From: Bacillota bacterium
GTDB lineage: Bacteria; Bacillota; Clostridia; Christensenellales; SZUA-584
Assembly (NCBI GenBank): GCA_023460085.1
Contig: JAEWRI010000038.1
Coordinates: 124,001-188,000, forward strand
Length of the DNA stretch: 64,000 bases
Reading direction: 5' to 3'
Shown here: positions 55,225 through 64,000 of the stretch, piece by piece
Position numbering within the stretch: position 1 is the stretch's first letter
Layout: every line of letters starts with the position of its first letter
Notes under the pieces: generated by a model
The model's input: the letters and a program-made list of their open reading frames with translations, nothing else
Database searches by the model: none
What the model was told of the DNA's origin: nothing
Made by a program: the position numbers and the translations under genes

Positions 55225-58017
55225 TCAGCGGCTGAGTTTTGCGCCGCACTTTATGCAGAACGGATTGGTGCCGTCATGCTCCTCCCCGCATTGGGTGCAG
55301 AACATACGCTGCGCCGTTTGTGCCGGTGTTTCAGTTGGTACCGGCACGGGCCTCTTTTTCCGGCGCTTCAGCTTGCTTATCAGCACAATGACCCCGGCCA
55401 GCACCACCACAAACAGTACGCCATACAGTATCACGGCGGTCCTTTGACGCTGCCACAGGGACACCGCGAAGGCATACCACGGAGAGTCATCATACGAAAT
55501 TTTCGCCTTCTCACTGTCCTCGCGCACCTTGACAGAACCGGAGGCCAGAAGCCTCGGGATAGACCAGTCATACTGCTCCAGCTCCATATTATTAAGCTGC
55601 TTCCTGCCGCGCCCGTCCAGTGTAAATTCGAATGCGAATTCTCCGTCCCGGTACAGCTCCACCGCCTCGCCTGAAAACTCCTCGCCGAAGCTCAAATCCA
55701 CCGTCTGTGTCGGTATGATTTCGATCTGGTCGATGGTGCTGATGATGGCGTCAGAAACCTCCTCAGCCGAGTCCACGCCGGTATAGCTGCCGCCGGTCGC
55801 TTCCGATATTTCCGCGAAAACATCCGCCGCCGCGTCGCTCGCGTCCGTACCGATGGTGAATACGGAGATGAGGCTGCCGTCCGCGTCCCCGATGAGCTCC
55901 TCGTAGTCTTTGCCGACGCCCACTTCCCCTTCCGAGACGATCGATATATCGGCGTTGTACAGTGCTGCCACCACGCTGTCCATCGTATAGCCGGTGTATG
56001 GCTCCGGATCCAGCGGCGGCGCGTCACCGAGCACGATAATCACCTTGCGCGCATCCACCCGCCACTCCAGTCCGGCTGCCGCCATCAGGCCGGAGTACAC
56101 CGTTTCGTTGTCATCGCCGCCATGGCCCAGATCCAGCGCATAAATGGCGGCGGAAATCTCCTCGACATCCTGCGAGAAATCCAGCTCCAGCATCGACGGA
56201 TAGTCGTAGTACTCGGCACGCTCCGCAAAATCGCGGTAATCGATGAGCGCCACCCTGAAATCCTCACTCTTCGCGCTCAGCCCGGCGAGTATCTCGCTCA
56301 TGTTCTCCTTTGCGTTGTCGATGTCGTCCCCCATGGAGCCGGTGGTGTCCACCACAAAGCAGACATCCAGCCCCTGATTCGCGTCCGTCTTAACCACCAT
56401 ATTGACCGAATGATCACGCGTCTGCAGTGCGTTTTCCACCGCTATCCTTGCGTCCACCATCCCGCTGTACCCGTCGGTATAGTAGAACCGCCCGACCGTG
56501 GAAGCGAGCAGTATCCGCTTTACATCCGCGCCCGAAAGCTCGGGGTTGCAGGCGAATATGAGCCCTGCCACGCCCGTTACATGCGGCGTAGACATCGAGG
56601 TGCCGCTGAGATAATCGTAGCCTCCTACGATGCTGCTGTATATGTCTTCCCCCGGCGCAACCACATCCACACGGCTGCCGATGTTGGAAAAGCTGGAATA
56701 CCGCAGCCGGGTTTCGCGCGACGTCGACTTCTTGCTGTCGATGCCCACCGAGCCCACGACGATGATACGGCTCTGCACATCGTCGTCGTCGATGAGGTTG
56801 ATGAAGTTGTTGTACTTGGCCTGAGCGTCGCCCGATTCGCCCTTGAAGAGGTCCCACGGCCAGAACCAGTTGTCCTTATACCCATAGGTGGCGCCTTTGC
56901 TAGGATAGTAAGTCGTATCGTTGCTGTTGCCCGCCGCCACGCAGATGACAAACTCGTGGCCCTGGTCGATAAGCCGCTGCAATCCGCCGCTCAAAATGTC
57001 GGCGGCGTTCTGCAGGTGCTTTCGCGCTTTCTCGTTGCCCCTGCTGGCGGCAAAGCCAATCAGACGGCTGGTGTTCTGACTGATGTTGATAACCTTGACG
57101 TCCTTGCCTACCAGCGCCTCGATGGCGGCCAGATAATTATAAGCCGTATAATAGTCCTTGATGATTTTGCCGTCTTTTAAGGAATAGGCTGCGCTGTAGT
57201 ACAGCATGCCCTTGCCGCCCATTACGCCGGAGACCCCGCTGCCGTTACTGTAGTCCCCGTCCATAATCCCCGCGACGTGCGTGCCATGGTCCTCGGGAGT
57301 CATTTTGCTGGCATCATACACGGTGGAGGTTTCATCGGTCAGCGTGACGTATGAGCCCGCCATCGTAATGTCCTCATGGCTGACATCCACCATGCTATCA
57401 ATCAGGCCGACGTTGACCTCGCTCATCTCCCCCAGATACCCCCACGCCCCGGGCGCTTCAATGGCTTCCATCCCCCAGTTGGAGCCGTCCGGCACCTCCG
57501 TATCCCAGCTTCCCGCATCCCCGTCCCACGGGTCGTTCGGGTAAGCCGGCTCGGCAGACGCTTCTCCCTCCTCGGTTTCGGCTTCGTCCGCTTCCACCTC
57601 ATATACCGTATTAAAGTAGGCGTCCTGCACAATATCGCTCTTCTTCAGTTTCCGTATAACGTCGTTCAGATCGTCGTATGTCATCGTATCCTTGAACTGT
57701 ATCTGCCAGAAACCGATATCCTCCATACCCGCAGCAATCACGGCCCGGTATCCGCCTACGAGCTCCTCCACCTGCGCGCGCGTAACGCCCTCCACGGTCA
57801 TGAGGACCACTTCATCGTTGACGTACATGATGCCGTTGTCGCTGTTCAGGTCGATGTTTTCATACTTTTCTGCGAGCCCGGAAGCGCTGCCGTCGTCCGC
57901 CGCATCGCGCACGGTAAAATAGTGCCACAGGGAAACACCGGCCACGCCGATGACGAGTATCCCTGTTACCACCGCCAAAATTATGATTGCTTTTCTCAGC
58001 TTGGGATGTTTTTTCAT
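55225..58017 (-). CDS. Membrane-anchored subtilisin-like protease with VWA domain and zinc ribbon
   Basis: 930 residues from ATG 58017 (GGGGGAG upstream). N-terminal membrane anchor (residues ~10-33), an inhibitor-I9-like propeptide region, and an S8 protease domain with Asp207 (VGLIDSMVD), His244 (DHGTHVAG), oxyanion Asn364 and Ser474 (SGTSMSTPH). Then comes a von Willebrand factor A domain with MIDAS DTTGSMG at 557, a ~90-residue stalk, a second membrane helix (~860-880), a basic stretch and a C-terminal zinc ribbon (FCTQCGEEHDGTNPFCIKCG). The protease should act outside the cell while the zinc ribbon is inside. A truncated copy lies at 34277. Confidence 0.88.
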   Translation of the reverse strand: MKKHPKLRKAIIILAVVTGILVIGVAGVSLWHYFTVRDAADDGSASGLAEKYENIDLNSDNGIMYVNDEVVLMTVEGVTRAQVEELVGGYRAVIAAGMEDIGFWQIQFKDTMTYDDLNDVIRKLKKSDIVQDAYFNTVYEVEADEAETEEGEASAEPAYPNDPWDGDAGSWDTEVPDGSNWGMEAIEAPGAWGYLGEMSEVNVGLIDSMVDVSHEDITMAGSYVTLTDETSTVYDASKMTPEDHGTHVAGIMDGDYSNGSGVSGVMGGKGMLYYSAAYSLKDGKIIKDYYTAYNYLAAIEALVGKDVKVINISQNTSRLIGFAASRGNEKARKHLQNAADILSGGLQRLIDQGHEFVICVAAGNSNDTTYYPSKGATYGYKDNWFWPWDLFKGESGDAQAKYNNFINLIDDDDVQSRIIVVGSVGIDSKKSTSRETRLRYSSFSNIGSRVDVVAPGEDIYSSIVGGYDYLSGTSMSTPHVTGVAGLIFACNPELSGADVKRILLASTVGRFYYTDGYSGMVDARIAVENALQTRDHSVNMVVKTDANQGLDVCFVVDTTGSMGDDIDNAKENMSEILAGLSAKSEDFRVALIDYRDFAERAEYYDYPSMLELDFSQDVEEISAAIYALDLGHGGDDNETVYSGLMAAAGLEWRVDARKVIIVLGDAPPLDPEPYTGYTMDSVVAALYNADISIVSEGEVGVGKDYEELIGDADGSLISVFTIGTDASDAAADVFAEISEATGGSYTGVDSAEEVSDAIISTIDQIEIIPTQTVDLSFGEEFSGEAVELYRDGEFAFEFTLDGRGRKQLNNMELEQYDWSIPRLLASGSVKVREDSEKAKISYDDSPWYAFAVSLWQRQRTAVILYGVLFVVVLAGVIVLISKLKRRKKRPVPVPTETPAQTAQRMFCTQCGEEHDGTNPFCIKCGAKLSR

Positions 58018-58159
58018 CTTTACTCCCCCTTGAATAATGCGGGATTTGTGAATGGAAAATTGCAAAATTCGATAATAGTGTACCAAATACCCCAACAATC
58101 GGCAAGTACGGCTGCGCGAATATCACCGTAACAGCATCTCCTGCGGTGGTGCCTGCCTT

Positions 58160-58205
58160 TTGGAAGGCAAAAAGGCCCCCCGTTGCCATCGGCAGCAGGG
58201 AGCTA
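58160..58205 (-). terminator. Likely terminator of the chemotaxis receptor gene
   Basis: On the minus strand an imperfect stem (GCTCCCTGCTGCC-GAT-GGCAACGGGGGGC) is followed by CTTTTTG. Confidence 0.55.
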
Positions 58206-58233
58206 TGAAATGGACTGACTCTCTATATCGATA

Positions 58234-60627
58234 TCAATACTTGCCGAAGTCCTTGTCCGAAAGGTCGATGCTGATCTCTTCGGCCTGCTGCGGCGCTTTG
58301 GGTTTGGCGGACGCAAACGTTTCGGGTTCCGCAAACATCCCGGTATCTTTCAGGCTGAACTGACGCACCATGTTTTTGAGCATCTCCGCCTGACCGGAGA
58401 GTTCCTCGCTTGCCGCGGCTGCCTCCTCCGCCGTTGCGGAGTTGGTCTGTACCACCGCCGACAGCTGCTCGATGCCGCGGTTGACCTGCGCAATCGCGCC
58501 TGCCTGCTCGTTGGACGCGCGGGCAATCTCGCTCACGAGCTGCCCGGCCTTGCGAATGCCGTCCACGATCTCTCCGAGCGCTGCCGCGGTGTCGTCCGCA
58601 ATCTTGGCGCCCGTCGCTGTTTTTTTGATGGAGCCTTCGATGAGCTCCGTCGTTTCCCGGGCTGCACCCGCGCTGCGCGCCGCAAGGTTTCTGACCTCGT
58701 CGGCAACCACCGCAAAGCCCTTGCCGTGTACGCCTGCCCGCGCGGCCTCCACCGCCGCGTTGAGCGCAAGGATGTTGGTCTGGAACGCGATGTCGTCGAT
58801 GACCTTGATGATCTTGCCGATGCTGTGGGAGGCTTCGCTGATGTCGCTCATTGCCTGCTGCATGGACTGCATCTGCTCGTTGCCCTTTGCGGCGTCGGTT
58901 GCAGCCGAAGCGGTCAGCCGGTTGGCCTCGTTGGCACTCATCGCGTTCTGCCGCGTCTGCTCCGCGATTTCCGCTACGGACGCCGTCAGCTCTTCAATCG
59001 CGCTGGACTGCTCCGTCGCCCCCTGTGAAATATCCTGACTGCCGTCCGATACCTGCCGTGTGCCCGATGCGACCTGATCCGCCGCCAGACCGATATCGCC
59101 GAGCACGTTGTTCAGCGCCGCGATGATGGCGTTGATGGAGTCCTTCAGCGCGATAAAGTCGCCCTTGTATTCCGACTCGATCGAGACATTGAGGTTGCCC
59201 CTTGCCATTTCACCCAGCACTTGGGATATCTCGCCGATATACCCGCGGATGGCGCTGATCGTACCGTTCAACGCGTCCTTGATGATGGCGTGATCGCCCA
59301 TGTAATCGCCCGTGACACTCACGCTGAGGTCGCCCTTGGACATCTCGGCAAGCACTGCCGAGGACTCCTGTACCGGTTTGATGACCGCGTCCAGCGTATT
59401 GTTGACGCCTTCTACGATCTTCCTGAAGTCGCCCTGATGTTTTTCTGCGTCCGCCCGGGTAGAGAGGCGACCCTCTACGGCAGCCTGTGCCAGCGCGTCG
59501 GCGTCCGCCAGCATCGCCTTGAGCGCGTCCGCCGCGCCACGAAAAGCGCCCGCCAGCATGCCGATTTCATCCTGACGCTTGATGTTCATTTCAAAGTCCG
59601 TATTGCCTACAGCCAACCGCTGCGCACCGTTTGTAAGAATCGCAAGCGGCTTTCTGATGCTCTTTCGTACAAAGACCAGCACCACGATGACCGCCGCCAC
59701 AATCAGCGCGGCGACGGCAGCGATGGAGATCATCATCGAACGGGTACTGCCCGCTTCGATTTCTGTAATATCCAGCCCTGTAAACAGCACGCCGATCGCC
59801 TCGCCGGCGTTATTGAGTACGGGCGAGTAAATTGCCATATACGGAACGCCAAAGATCATCGTGCGGGTCTGGTACTCCTGCTTGTCTGCCAGTACTGTCT
59901 GCGCGATTTGTGCGTCGAGCTTTGTGCCTGTGGCGTACTGGTCACCCTGCATGATGGTGGTGACAACCACCGTGTCGCCGGAGTAAATCGAAAAGTCCAC
60001 ATCCAGCATGCCGTGAAGCTCGTCCAGCAGGTCCTGCCGATTGATGAAGATGCCGCCGATCAGTGTACCCACGGCTGCGCCATTCTCATCCTTCACCACG
60101 CTGGGGGACAGAATATACAGATTGCTTTGGCTGTCTGCGTAAATCCCGCTGCCGTCGGTCAGCACCCCGGCCAAGTAACCGGTGTCGCTTTCGTCCTTTC
60201 GTGTGTTAAACAGGATCGCACCATCGTTGTCCATGACGACCGCAAAATCCAGTCCGGCGCTGGTCAGGCCGGTTAGCGCAAAAGAGATTCGGCTGGGATC
60301 GTTCTGTGCCACGGTGGCTTTCAGCAGGTCGCTGTTGGCCAGCGTCAACGTACCCACCACACAATCGTTTTTCAGCGTGTCTATCCGGGTGTTAAGGTAA
60401 CTGTATGCCCGCGTTACCTCTCCGGTAACGATCTGGTTGGTGTAGATATTGTTCAGCACCGTCATCACCGCCACGCACAATACGGCGACCAGCACGATTG
60501 CGCTCAGCACCACAGCCAAAATTTTTACGGAGATGCTTTGCAAAGCCAGTCTCCTGCGCGTCTGCTTTTTGCTGCCTGCCTGCTGTTTGGCGGTTTTTTG
60601 TTTCTCTTCGCCTTTTTGCTTCTTCAA
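58234..60627 (-). CDS. Methyl-accepting chemotaxis protein
   Basis: 797 residues. The start is a TTG at 60627, eight bases after GAGGT; no ATG alternative precedes the first membrane helix. Basic N-terminus, helix one (ILAVVLSAIVLVAVLCVAVM), a ~240-residue extracellular Cache-type sensor (SGIYADSQSNLYILSPSVVK), helix two near 300, HAMP segments, and the signalling domain with the conserved hairpin tip IDDIAFQTNILALNAAVEAA RAG. It relays an unknown ligand to CheA/CheW, none of which are in the window. No obvious sigma-28 promoter could be confirmed. Confidence 0.92.
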   Translation of the reverse strand: MKKQKGEEKQKTAKQQAGSKKQTRRRLALQSISVKILAVVLSAIVLVAVLCVAVMTVLNNIYTNQIVTGEVTRAYSYLNTRIDTLKNDCVVGTLTLANSDLLKATVAQNDPSRISFALTGLTSAGLDFAVVMDNDGAILFNTRKDESDTGYLAGVLTDGSGIYADSQSNLYILSPSVVKDENGAAVGTLIGGIFINRQDLLDELHGMLDVDFSIYSGDTVVVTTIMQGDQYATGTKLDAQIAQTVLADKQEYQTRTMIFGVPYMAIYSPVLNNAGEAIGVLFTGLDITEIEAGSTRSMMISIAAVAALIVAAVIVVLVFVRKSIRKPLAILTNGAQRLAVGNTDFEMNIKRQDEIGMLAGAFRGAADALKAMLADADALAQAAVEGRLSTRADAEKHQGDFRKIVEGVNNTLDAVIKPVQESSAVLAEMSKGDLSVSVTGDYMGDHAIIKDALNGTISAIRGYIGEISQVLGEMARGNLNVSIESEYKGDFIALKDSINAIIAALNNVLGDIGLAADQVASGTRQVSDGSQDISQGATEQSSAIEELTASVAEIAEQTRQNAMSANEANRLTASAATDAAKGNEQMQSMQQAMSDISEASHSIGKIIKVIDDIAFQTNILALNAAVEAARAGVHGKGFAVVADEVRNLAARSAGAARETTELIEGSIKKTATGAKIADDTAAALGEIVDGIRKAGQLVSEIARASNEQAGAIAQVNRGIEQLSAVVQTNSATAEEAAAASEELSGQAEMLKNMVRQFSLKDTGMFAEPETFASAKPKAPQQAEEISIDLSDKDFGKY

Positions 60628-61017
60628 TGCTATTTACCTCTTTAAAATTTCAGGCAATCTGCGTGATAGTTTGAGTCTTAAATTACGCACTCTCTAAAAT
60701 TTTAAAATAACAGACAGTTTTGGAACCATCCAAAAGTGCGTCCTAAACATTATATATATCGGTGAATAACGCTGATACTTTAGTAACATTAAGTAAAGGC
60801 ACCCCTATTTAGCATTACAAGACGAAGTCTTGTTTCAGCGGATGATAAAGATCCGTCCTTGCCCGCACCTTTTGAGGTTGTTGCATGCAACCGTGTGTGA
60901 TATGATAAAGTATAGCAGTTATGGCTAATATACCTACAATATCATGATGGACAGCGTTCTTTCTGACAGGTTCCATGTAGGTTTCCGATAAAGCTTAATG
61001 AAAGGAAGGAAATATTG
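60628..61017. other. Intergenic region between the receptor and a membrane protein gene
   Basis: 390 bases without a gene. It has a hairpin ACAAGAC-GAA-GTCTTGT (about 60815-60831), a palindrome TTGCATGCAA and a weak plus-strand promoter (TTGCAT, 17 bases, GATAAA) upstream of the next gene. Confidence 0.45.
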
Positions 61018-61656
61018 ATGTGGTTTGGAAGCTGGGTTAATACAGGGGCGGCCGATCACGCGCGCGAAGCGGTGCGGAGTGTCGCAAACTTCAACTGGAC
61101 CTTTATCGCCATATTCGCTTTTGTGGTTTATGTATATGCCACGGAGCTGCAGCGCAAAAACTACCGTGCCATTGCGGCCGGGCTAGCCCTGTACATGGTG
61201 CATTGGTTCTACGAAATTATGAACGCCGTCATCTGCGCTGCCACCGGCTACGCGCTGTGGACGGTCTCCCCCGAGAGCACGAGCTTCATACTGCTTGTGG
61301 GCGTCAGCTGGGAACTGTCCATGATGTTTGCCGTCGCGGGCCTCATCATGAGCAAGCTGCTGCCGGAGGACCCCAAGAAGAAGATCCTCGGCGTCAACAA
61401 CCGGATCCTGTTTGCGGTGGGCAACGCGGCTTTTTTCAGCGTCGTGGAGATCTTCCTCGCCTCCACCCCCGCCTTCATCTGGGTGTATCCGTGGTGGGGC
61501 GCTATCCCGGTGTTCATCACCACCTACATCCCGTTCTTCCTCGCGGCGTTCCTCATACCCGACAGAAAGCCGCGCACCCAGAAGATATTCATCGGCGGGC
61601 TGGCCGCGGTCAACGTACTGCTGCTCGCCATACTGATTCCCTTAGGCGTTATTTAG
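61018..61656 (+). CDS. Membrane protein of unknown function
   Basis: 212 residues, about six membrane helices and short loops. AGGAAGGA is well placed before the ATG at 61018; a TTG one codon earlier is less likely. The middle has aromatic and acidic residues within helices (LYMVHWFYEIMNAVICAATG, VSWELSMMFAVAGL, IFLASTPAFIWVYPWW), suggesting a transporter or channel-like fold, but I recognise no family. It stands alone and ends about 150 bases before a terminator. Confidence 0.65.
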   Translation: MWFGSWVNTGAADHAREAVRSVANFNWTFIAIFAFVVYVYATELQRKNYRAIAAGLALYMVHWFYEIMNAVICAATGYALWTVSPESTSFILLVGVSWELSMMFAVAGLIMSKLLPEDPKKKILGVNNRILFAVGNAAFFSVVEIFLASTPAFIWVYPWWGAIPVFITTYIPFFLAAFLIPDRKPRTQKIFIGGLAAVNVLLLAILIPLGVI

Positions 61657-61810
61657 CGTCATCTCCCCGCCGTCGGACAAGGTCCAATATCACACAGGCT
61701 GTTGCAACCCTGTTACACCATGTATGCAGACAGTGATAACAAACAGGATCTGTCGGCGCATCGATTCAATCTGATCATGACTGCAAGTGGACACAAGATA
61801 CTTTGTCATT

Positions 61811-61838
61811 AAGCCCCATGGTTATTGGGGCTTTTTTT
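61811..61838 (+). terminator. Terminator between the membrane protein and DUF1003 genes
   Basis: AAGCCCC (61811-61817) pairs with GGGGCTT (61827-61833) and runs into a string of T residues. Confidence 0.8.
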
Positions 61839-61846
61839 CATACGCC

Positions 61847-62341
61847 TCATCTTCCGTCCAGCTTTTCCAGCAGCTTCTTCTGGTTTTCAATCAGCTGATC
61901 CAGCTTTTCGTGCAGGTCCGCGATAATCAGCTCGGACTTGACGTTAACCTTGTAGTCGTTCTGCGCCCGCAGCCGGTCCTTCTCCTCCTGCCGGTTCTGG
62001 CTCATCATGATGACGGGCGCCTGAATGGCTGCCACGCACGAGAGCATGAGGTTCAGCAGTATAAACGGAAACGCGTCGAAAGGCCATGGCGCAAGCGCGT
62101 TGAAGAGTATCCACACCCCCATGATACCCACGAACAGCAGCACGAACCGCCAGCTTCCCACGTATTTCGCCAGCTTGTCCGCCATTCTGTCGCCCAGCGA
62201 CAACCGCTCCCTGTGAACATTGTTGATGTTGCGCGACACCTTCTCCTTCACCAGCAGGTCGATGATCTCCTCTTCGTCGGCCAGCACCTCGGTTTCATCC
62301 AGTATGGTTTTCAGCAGCTCGTTTTTATCCAACGCGGCCAT
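61847..62341 (-). CDS. DUF1003-family membrane protein
   Basis: 164 residues. The two-helix core GSWRFVLLFVGIMGVWILFN and FILLNLMLSCVAAIQAPVIM followed by SQNRQEEKDR and a coiled-coil tail (LIIADLHEKLDQLIENQKKL) is the DUF1003 signature. The N-terminal ~50 residues are cytoplasmic and acidic. Function is unknown. GGAGGT lies just before the ATG. Single gene, converging on the membrane protein gene at a shared terminator. Confidence 0.85.
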   Translation of the reverse strand: MAALDKNELLKTILDETEVLADEEEIIDLLVKEKVSRNINNVHRERLSLGDRMADKLAKYVGSWRFVLLFVGIMGVWILFNALAPWPFDAFPFILLNLMLSCVAAIQAPVIMMSQNRQEEKDRLRAQNDYKVNVKSELIIADLHEKLDQLIENQKKLLEKLDGR

Positions 62342-62476
62342 GGTCTACCTCCTCTGCGGGCGTCACGCGCCCCTACGCGCATAGTACCACGGCGCGGGCG
62401 AAAAGGACAGCCTACGCCCGCTTGACCTTTGCGCGCAAAGGGGTACAATGGAATCAGCAAACAGGGAGGATATACC

Positions 62477-62869
62477 ATGCAGACAGTGTACGATTTCTTA
62501 AGGAAGTGCGGCACGTATTACCTCGCCACGGCGGAGGGCGATCAGCCGCGTGTGCGGCCCTTCGGCACGGCAGACATATTCGAGGGCAGGCTCTACATTC
62601 AGACGGGCAAGGTGAAAGCCGTGTCGAAGCAGATGCAGGCCAATCCGAAGGTGGAGCTTTGCGCGTGCGCGGGCGGCGAGTGGCTGCGCGTGGAAGCAAC
62701 CGTCGTGCGGGACGACCGGGTGGAGGCCATACAGCACATGCTGGACGCCTATCCATCCTTAAAGGGCATGTACAAGGCCGACGACGGCAACACCGAAGTG
62801 CTGTACCTGAAGGACGCCACCGCGACGTTTTATTCGTTTACATCAGAGCCGAGGGTGGTGCGGTTTTAA
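62477..62869 (+). CDS. Pyridoxamine 5'-phosphate oxidase-fold (flavin-binding) protein
   Basis: 130 residues from ATG 62477, eight bases after GGGAGG. The split-barrel pattern is visible: TYYLATAEGDQPRVRPFGTA, YIQTGKVKAVSKQMQANPKV and ELCACAGGEWLRVEATVV. Proteins of this small class bind FMN, F420 or heme; the substrate is unknown. No partner genes; the gene is divergent from DUF1003. Confidence 0.85.
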   Translation: MQTVYDFLRKCGTYYLATAEGDQPRVRPFGTADIFEGRLYIQTGKVKAVSKQMQANPKVELCACAGGEWLRVEATVVRDDRVEAIQHMLDAYPSLKGMYKADDGNTEVLYLKDATATFYSFTSEPRVVRF

Positions 62870-62946
62870 AGTTTTTATCAACTTGGCTGCGCTATAACGC
62901 TATTTATTTTCGTCGTCCCATGACTTGGCTGAGGTAGCTTGTCCTC

Positions 62947-64000
62947 TCAGTCCACCGTCCAATGCGAAAACCGAATAAACGGAGGGGCCGGGCGCAGATT
63001 GTTTTCAAAATTGGGGCCATCGGTGTTTTCGACGACATGCAGCTCCGCCGTTTGGTGATGCCATTCCACCCTGTAATCGTCGATCGGAAACTCAAACGAA
63101 TGCTTACCTAAAAGCCCGCCCGTTTCGATGTCCCAGCAATAAAACGTGCTGTCTCCCTCCGTATACGATATTGCCCTTTTGAAATCGTCCGAAGGCATGA
63201 CCGCGTCTACGCACTTTTCCTTATGATCGCTTAAAGCGATACGCAGTACATCCTTATCCAACCCATACGAAAACTTCGGCGCATGATAGGTCTGGCCGCG
63301 GGAGAGCCTTTGCGACTTTTCAAAATCCCAAACTCTTACCGAATGGTCGCAAGAGCTTGCGATCAGCAGCTTGTTATCCTGGCTCAAATGCGCTTCTGTC
63401 ACAATCTCATCGTTGCCCTTTCGGAACACAGCCAATGCTTTGCCGGTATAAGCGTCACAAACCCTGGTGGATGCCTCATATGGGCAGATGATAAAGTAAC
63501 GGCTGTCCTTGCTGAACTCCCAAAAATCCTCCTGCAAAAACCATTCACTCGGTTTGAGCTCCCACATGACTTCAAAGGGGCGTATCCTGTAAGCGGTTAC
63601 GCTTTTGGAGTTCATATAGACGATGAAATCACCCGACGGATGGAACAGCATCTTGCTGGAAGAGTCGGTCGTGACAGGCACTTTCGCAACAATATTCCGT
63701 TCGCCGGGCGAATACAGGGTTAAGCAACCCTTTTCAGTATACGCCAGCAGGGTTTCGCTGGCTTGCAGTGCGGAATTGATGTCCCTTCCCGTACTCTCCA
63801 GCACAGCTTCCAATCCCTCGTTTTCTCTGTCCACACGAAATATCGTACCGTTTTCGGCGCGCAGGAAAGCTTCTTTGTCCCGCGTCACCAAGTTATCGAT
63901 CCGCACGCCCTCATCCAACTCCCAGCATTTCCGATAAGTTCCGTTCTGGCAATCGATCGTAAATAGGACGCGGTGGGCAAACAGTGCCAGCGCGTCGCAG
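62947..64000 (-). CDS. WD40-repeat-like protein (5' end outside window)
   Basis: The minus-strand frame runs out of the window without a start: residues before the TTG at 63918 (CQNGTYRKCWELDEGVRID) continue the same pattern, so this is a partial gene. About 350 residues show repeated blades ending in hydrophobic-x-W/Y-D motifs, the clearest being SSCDHSVRVWDFEKSQRLS and YCWDIETGGLLG. WD40-like propellers are protein-binding scaffolds; in bacteria such proteins are sometimes fused to an N-terminal enzyme or NTPase which would lie outside. Confidence 0.7.
   Translation of the reverse strand, partial: CDALALFAHRVLFTIDCQNGTYRKCWELDEGVRIDNLVTRDKEAFLRAENGTIFRVDRENEGLEAVLESTGRDINSALQASETLLAYTEKGCLTLYSPGERNIVAKVPVTTDSSSKMLFHPSGDFIVYMNSKSVTAYRIRPFEVMWELKPSEWFLQEDFWEFSKDSRYFIICPYEASTRVCDAYTGKALAVFRKGNDEIVTEAHLSQDNKLLIASSCDHSVRVWDFEKSQRLSRGQTYHAPKFSYGLDKDVLRIALSDHKEKCVDAVMPSDDFKRAISYTEGDSTFYCWDIETGGLLGKHSFEFPIDDYRVEWHHQTAELHVVENTDGPNFENNLRPAPPFIRFSHWTVD

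Noticed and set aside
56122..57180. 352-codon plus-strand frame opposite the protease gene
   Set aside because: Antisense shadow of a gene with an intact catalytic triad.

Overview
The window reads as one 64-kb stretch of a GC-rich, endospore-forming, motile member of the Bacillota, most likely class Clostridia. The evidence is two alpha/beta-type small acid-soluble spore proteins, a CotH-like spore coat kinase, AddAB rather than RecBCD, NfnAB-type electron bifurcation, many AGGAGG ribosome binding sites with GTG and TTG starts, LytTR/GHKL two-component systems and sortase sorting signals. No species can be named from the sequence alone. There is no rRNA operon and no CRISPR array.

Layout. 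0-30 kb is mostly chromosomal core: a PfkB-type sugar kinase (cut by the left edge), spore proteins, a PadR-controlled split permease, an iron alcohol dehydrogenase, an esterase, addAB, DUF975, OsmC, a KaiC-like/PPDK-like protein, glutamate dehydrogenase, CotH, small membrane and envelope genes, nfnAB, cobT, a CPBP protease and a QueG-like ferredoxin protein. A tight cluster of four consensus DnaA boxes lies between addA and the esterase gene. An AT-rich three-gene patch (22.1-23.6 kb) interrupts this stretch.

30-43 kb is an accessory zone built around tRNA genes. tRNA-Val is followed immediately by a 6S RNA. An identical pair of tRNA-Gln(CTG) genes brackets an AT-rich operon of four overlapping or closely spaced genes: a guanylate-kinase-like protein, a deoxynucleoside-kinase-like protein, a Nudix hydrolase and a divergent pyrimidine nucleoside phosphorylase. 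A tRNA-Gln 3'-end fragment and a frameshifted, truncated tyrosine integrase follow. A diverged copy of the repeat after the second tRNA-Gln reappears at 42.6 kb, so a GHKL/LytTR pair and a giant flagellin of 1653 residues with eleven ~100-residue repeats are bracketed too. Two or more tRNA-targeted insertions are the simplest reading.

43-64 kb carries cell-surface and sensing genes: a sortase-type surface protein (NPKTG motif), an OmpR-type two-component system with an ABC exporter and a secreted accessory protein, a second GHKL/LytTR pair, a decayed LPATG protein end, a membrane-anchored subtilisin-VWA-zinc-ribbon protein (a truncated copy of whose 3' end sits at 34.3-34.7 kb), a chemotaxis receptor, small membrane proteins, a PNPOx-fold protein and a WD40-like protein cut by the right edge.

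The best candidate for an undescribed system is the four-gene nucleoside/nucleotide-handling operon at 31.0-34.2 kb. It is cotranslated, has its own promoter with an inverted repeat over the start region, sits on a tRNA-targeted island, and its phosphorylase has lost a phosphate-binding motif.
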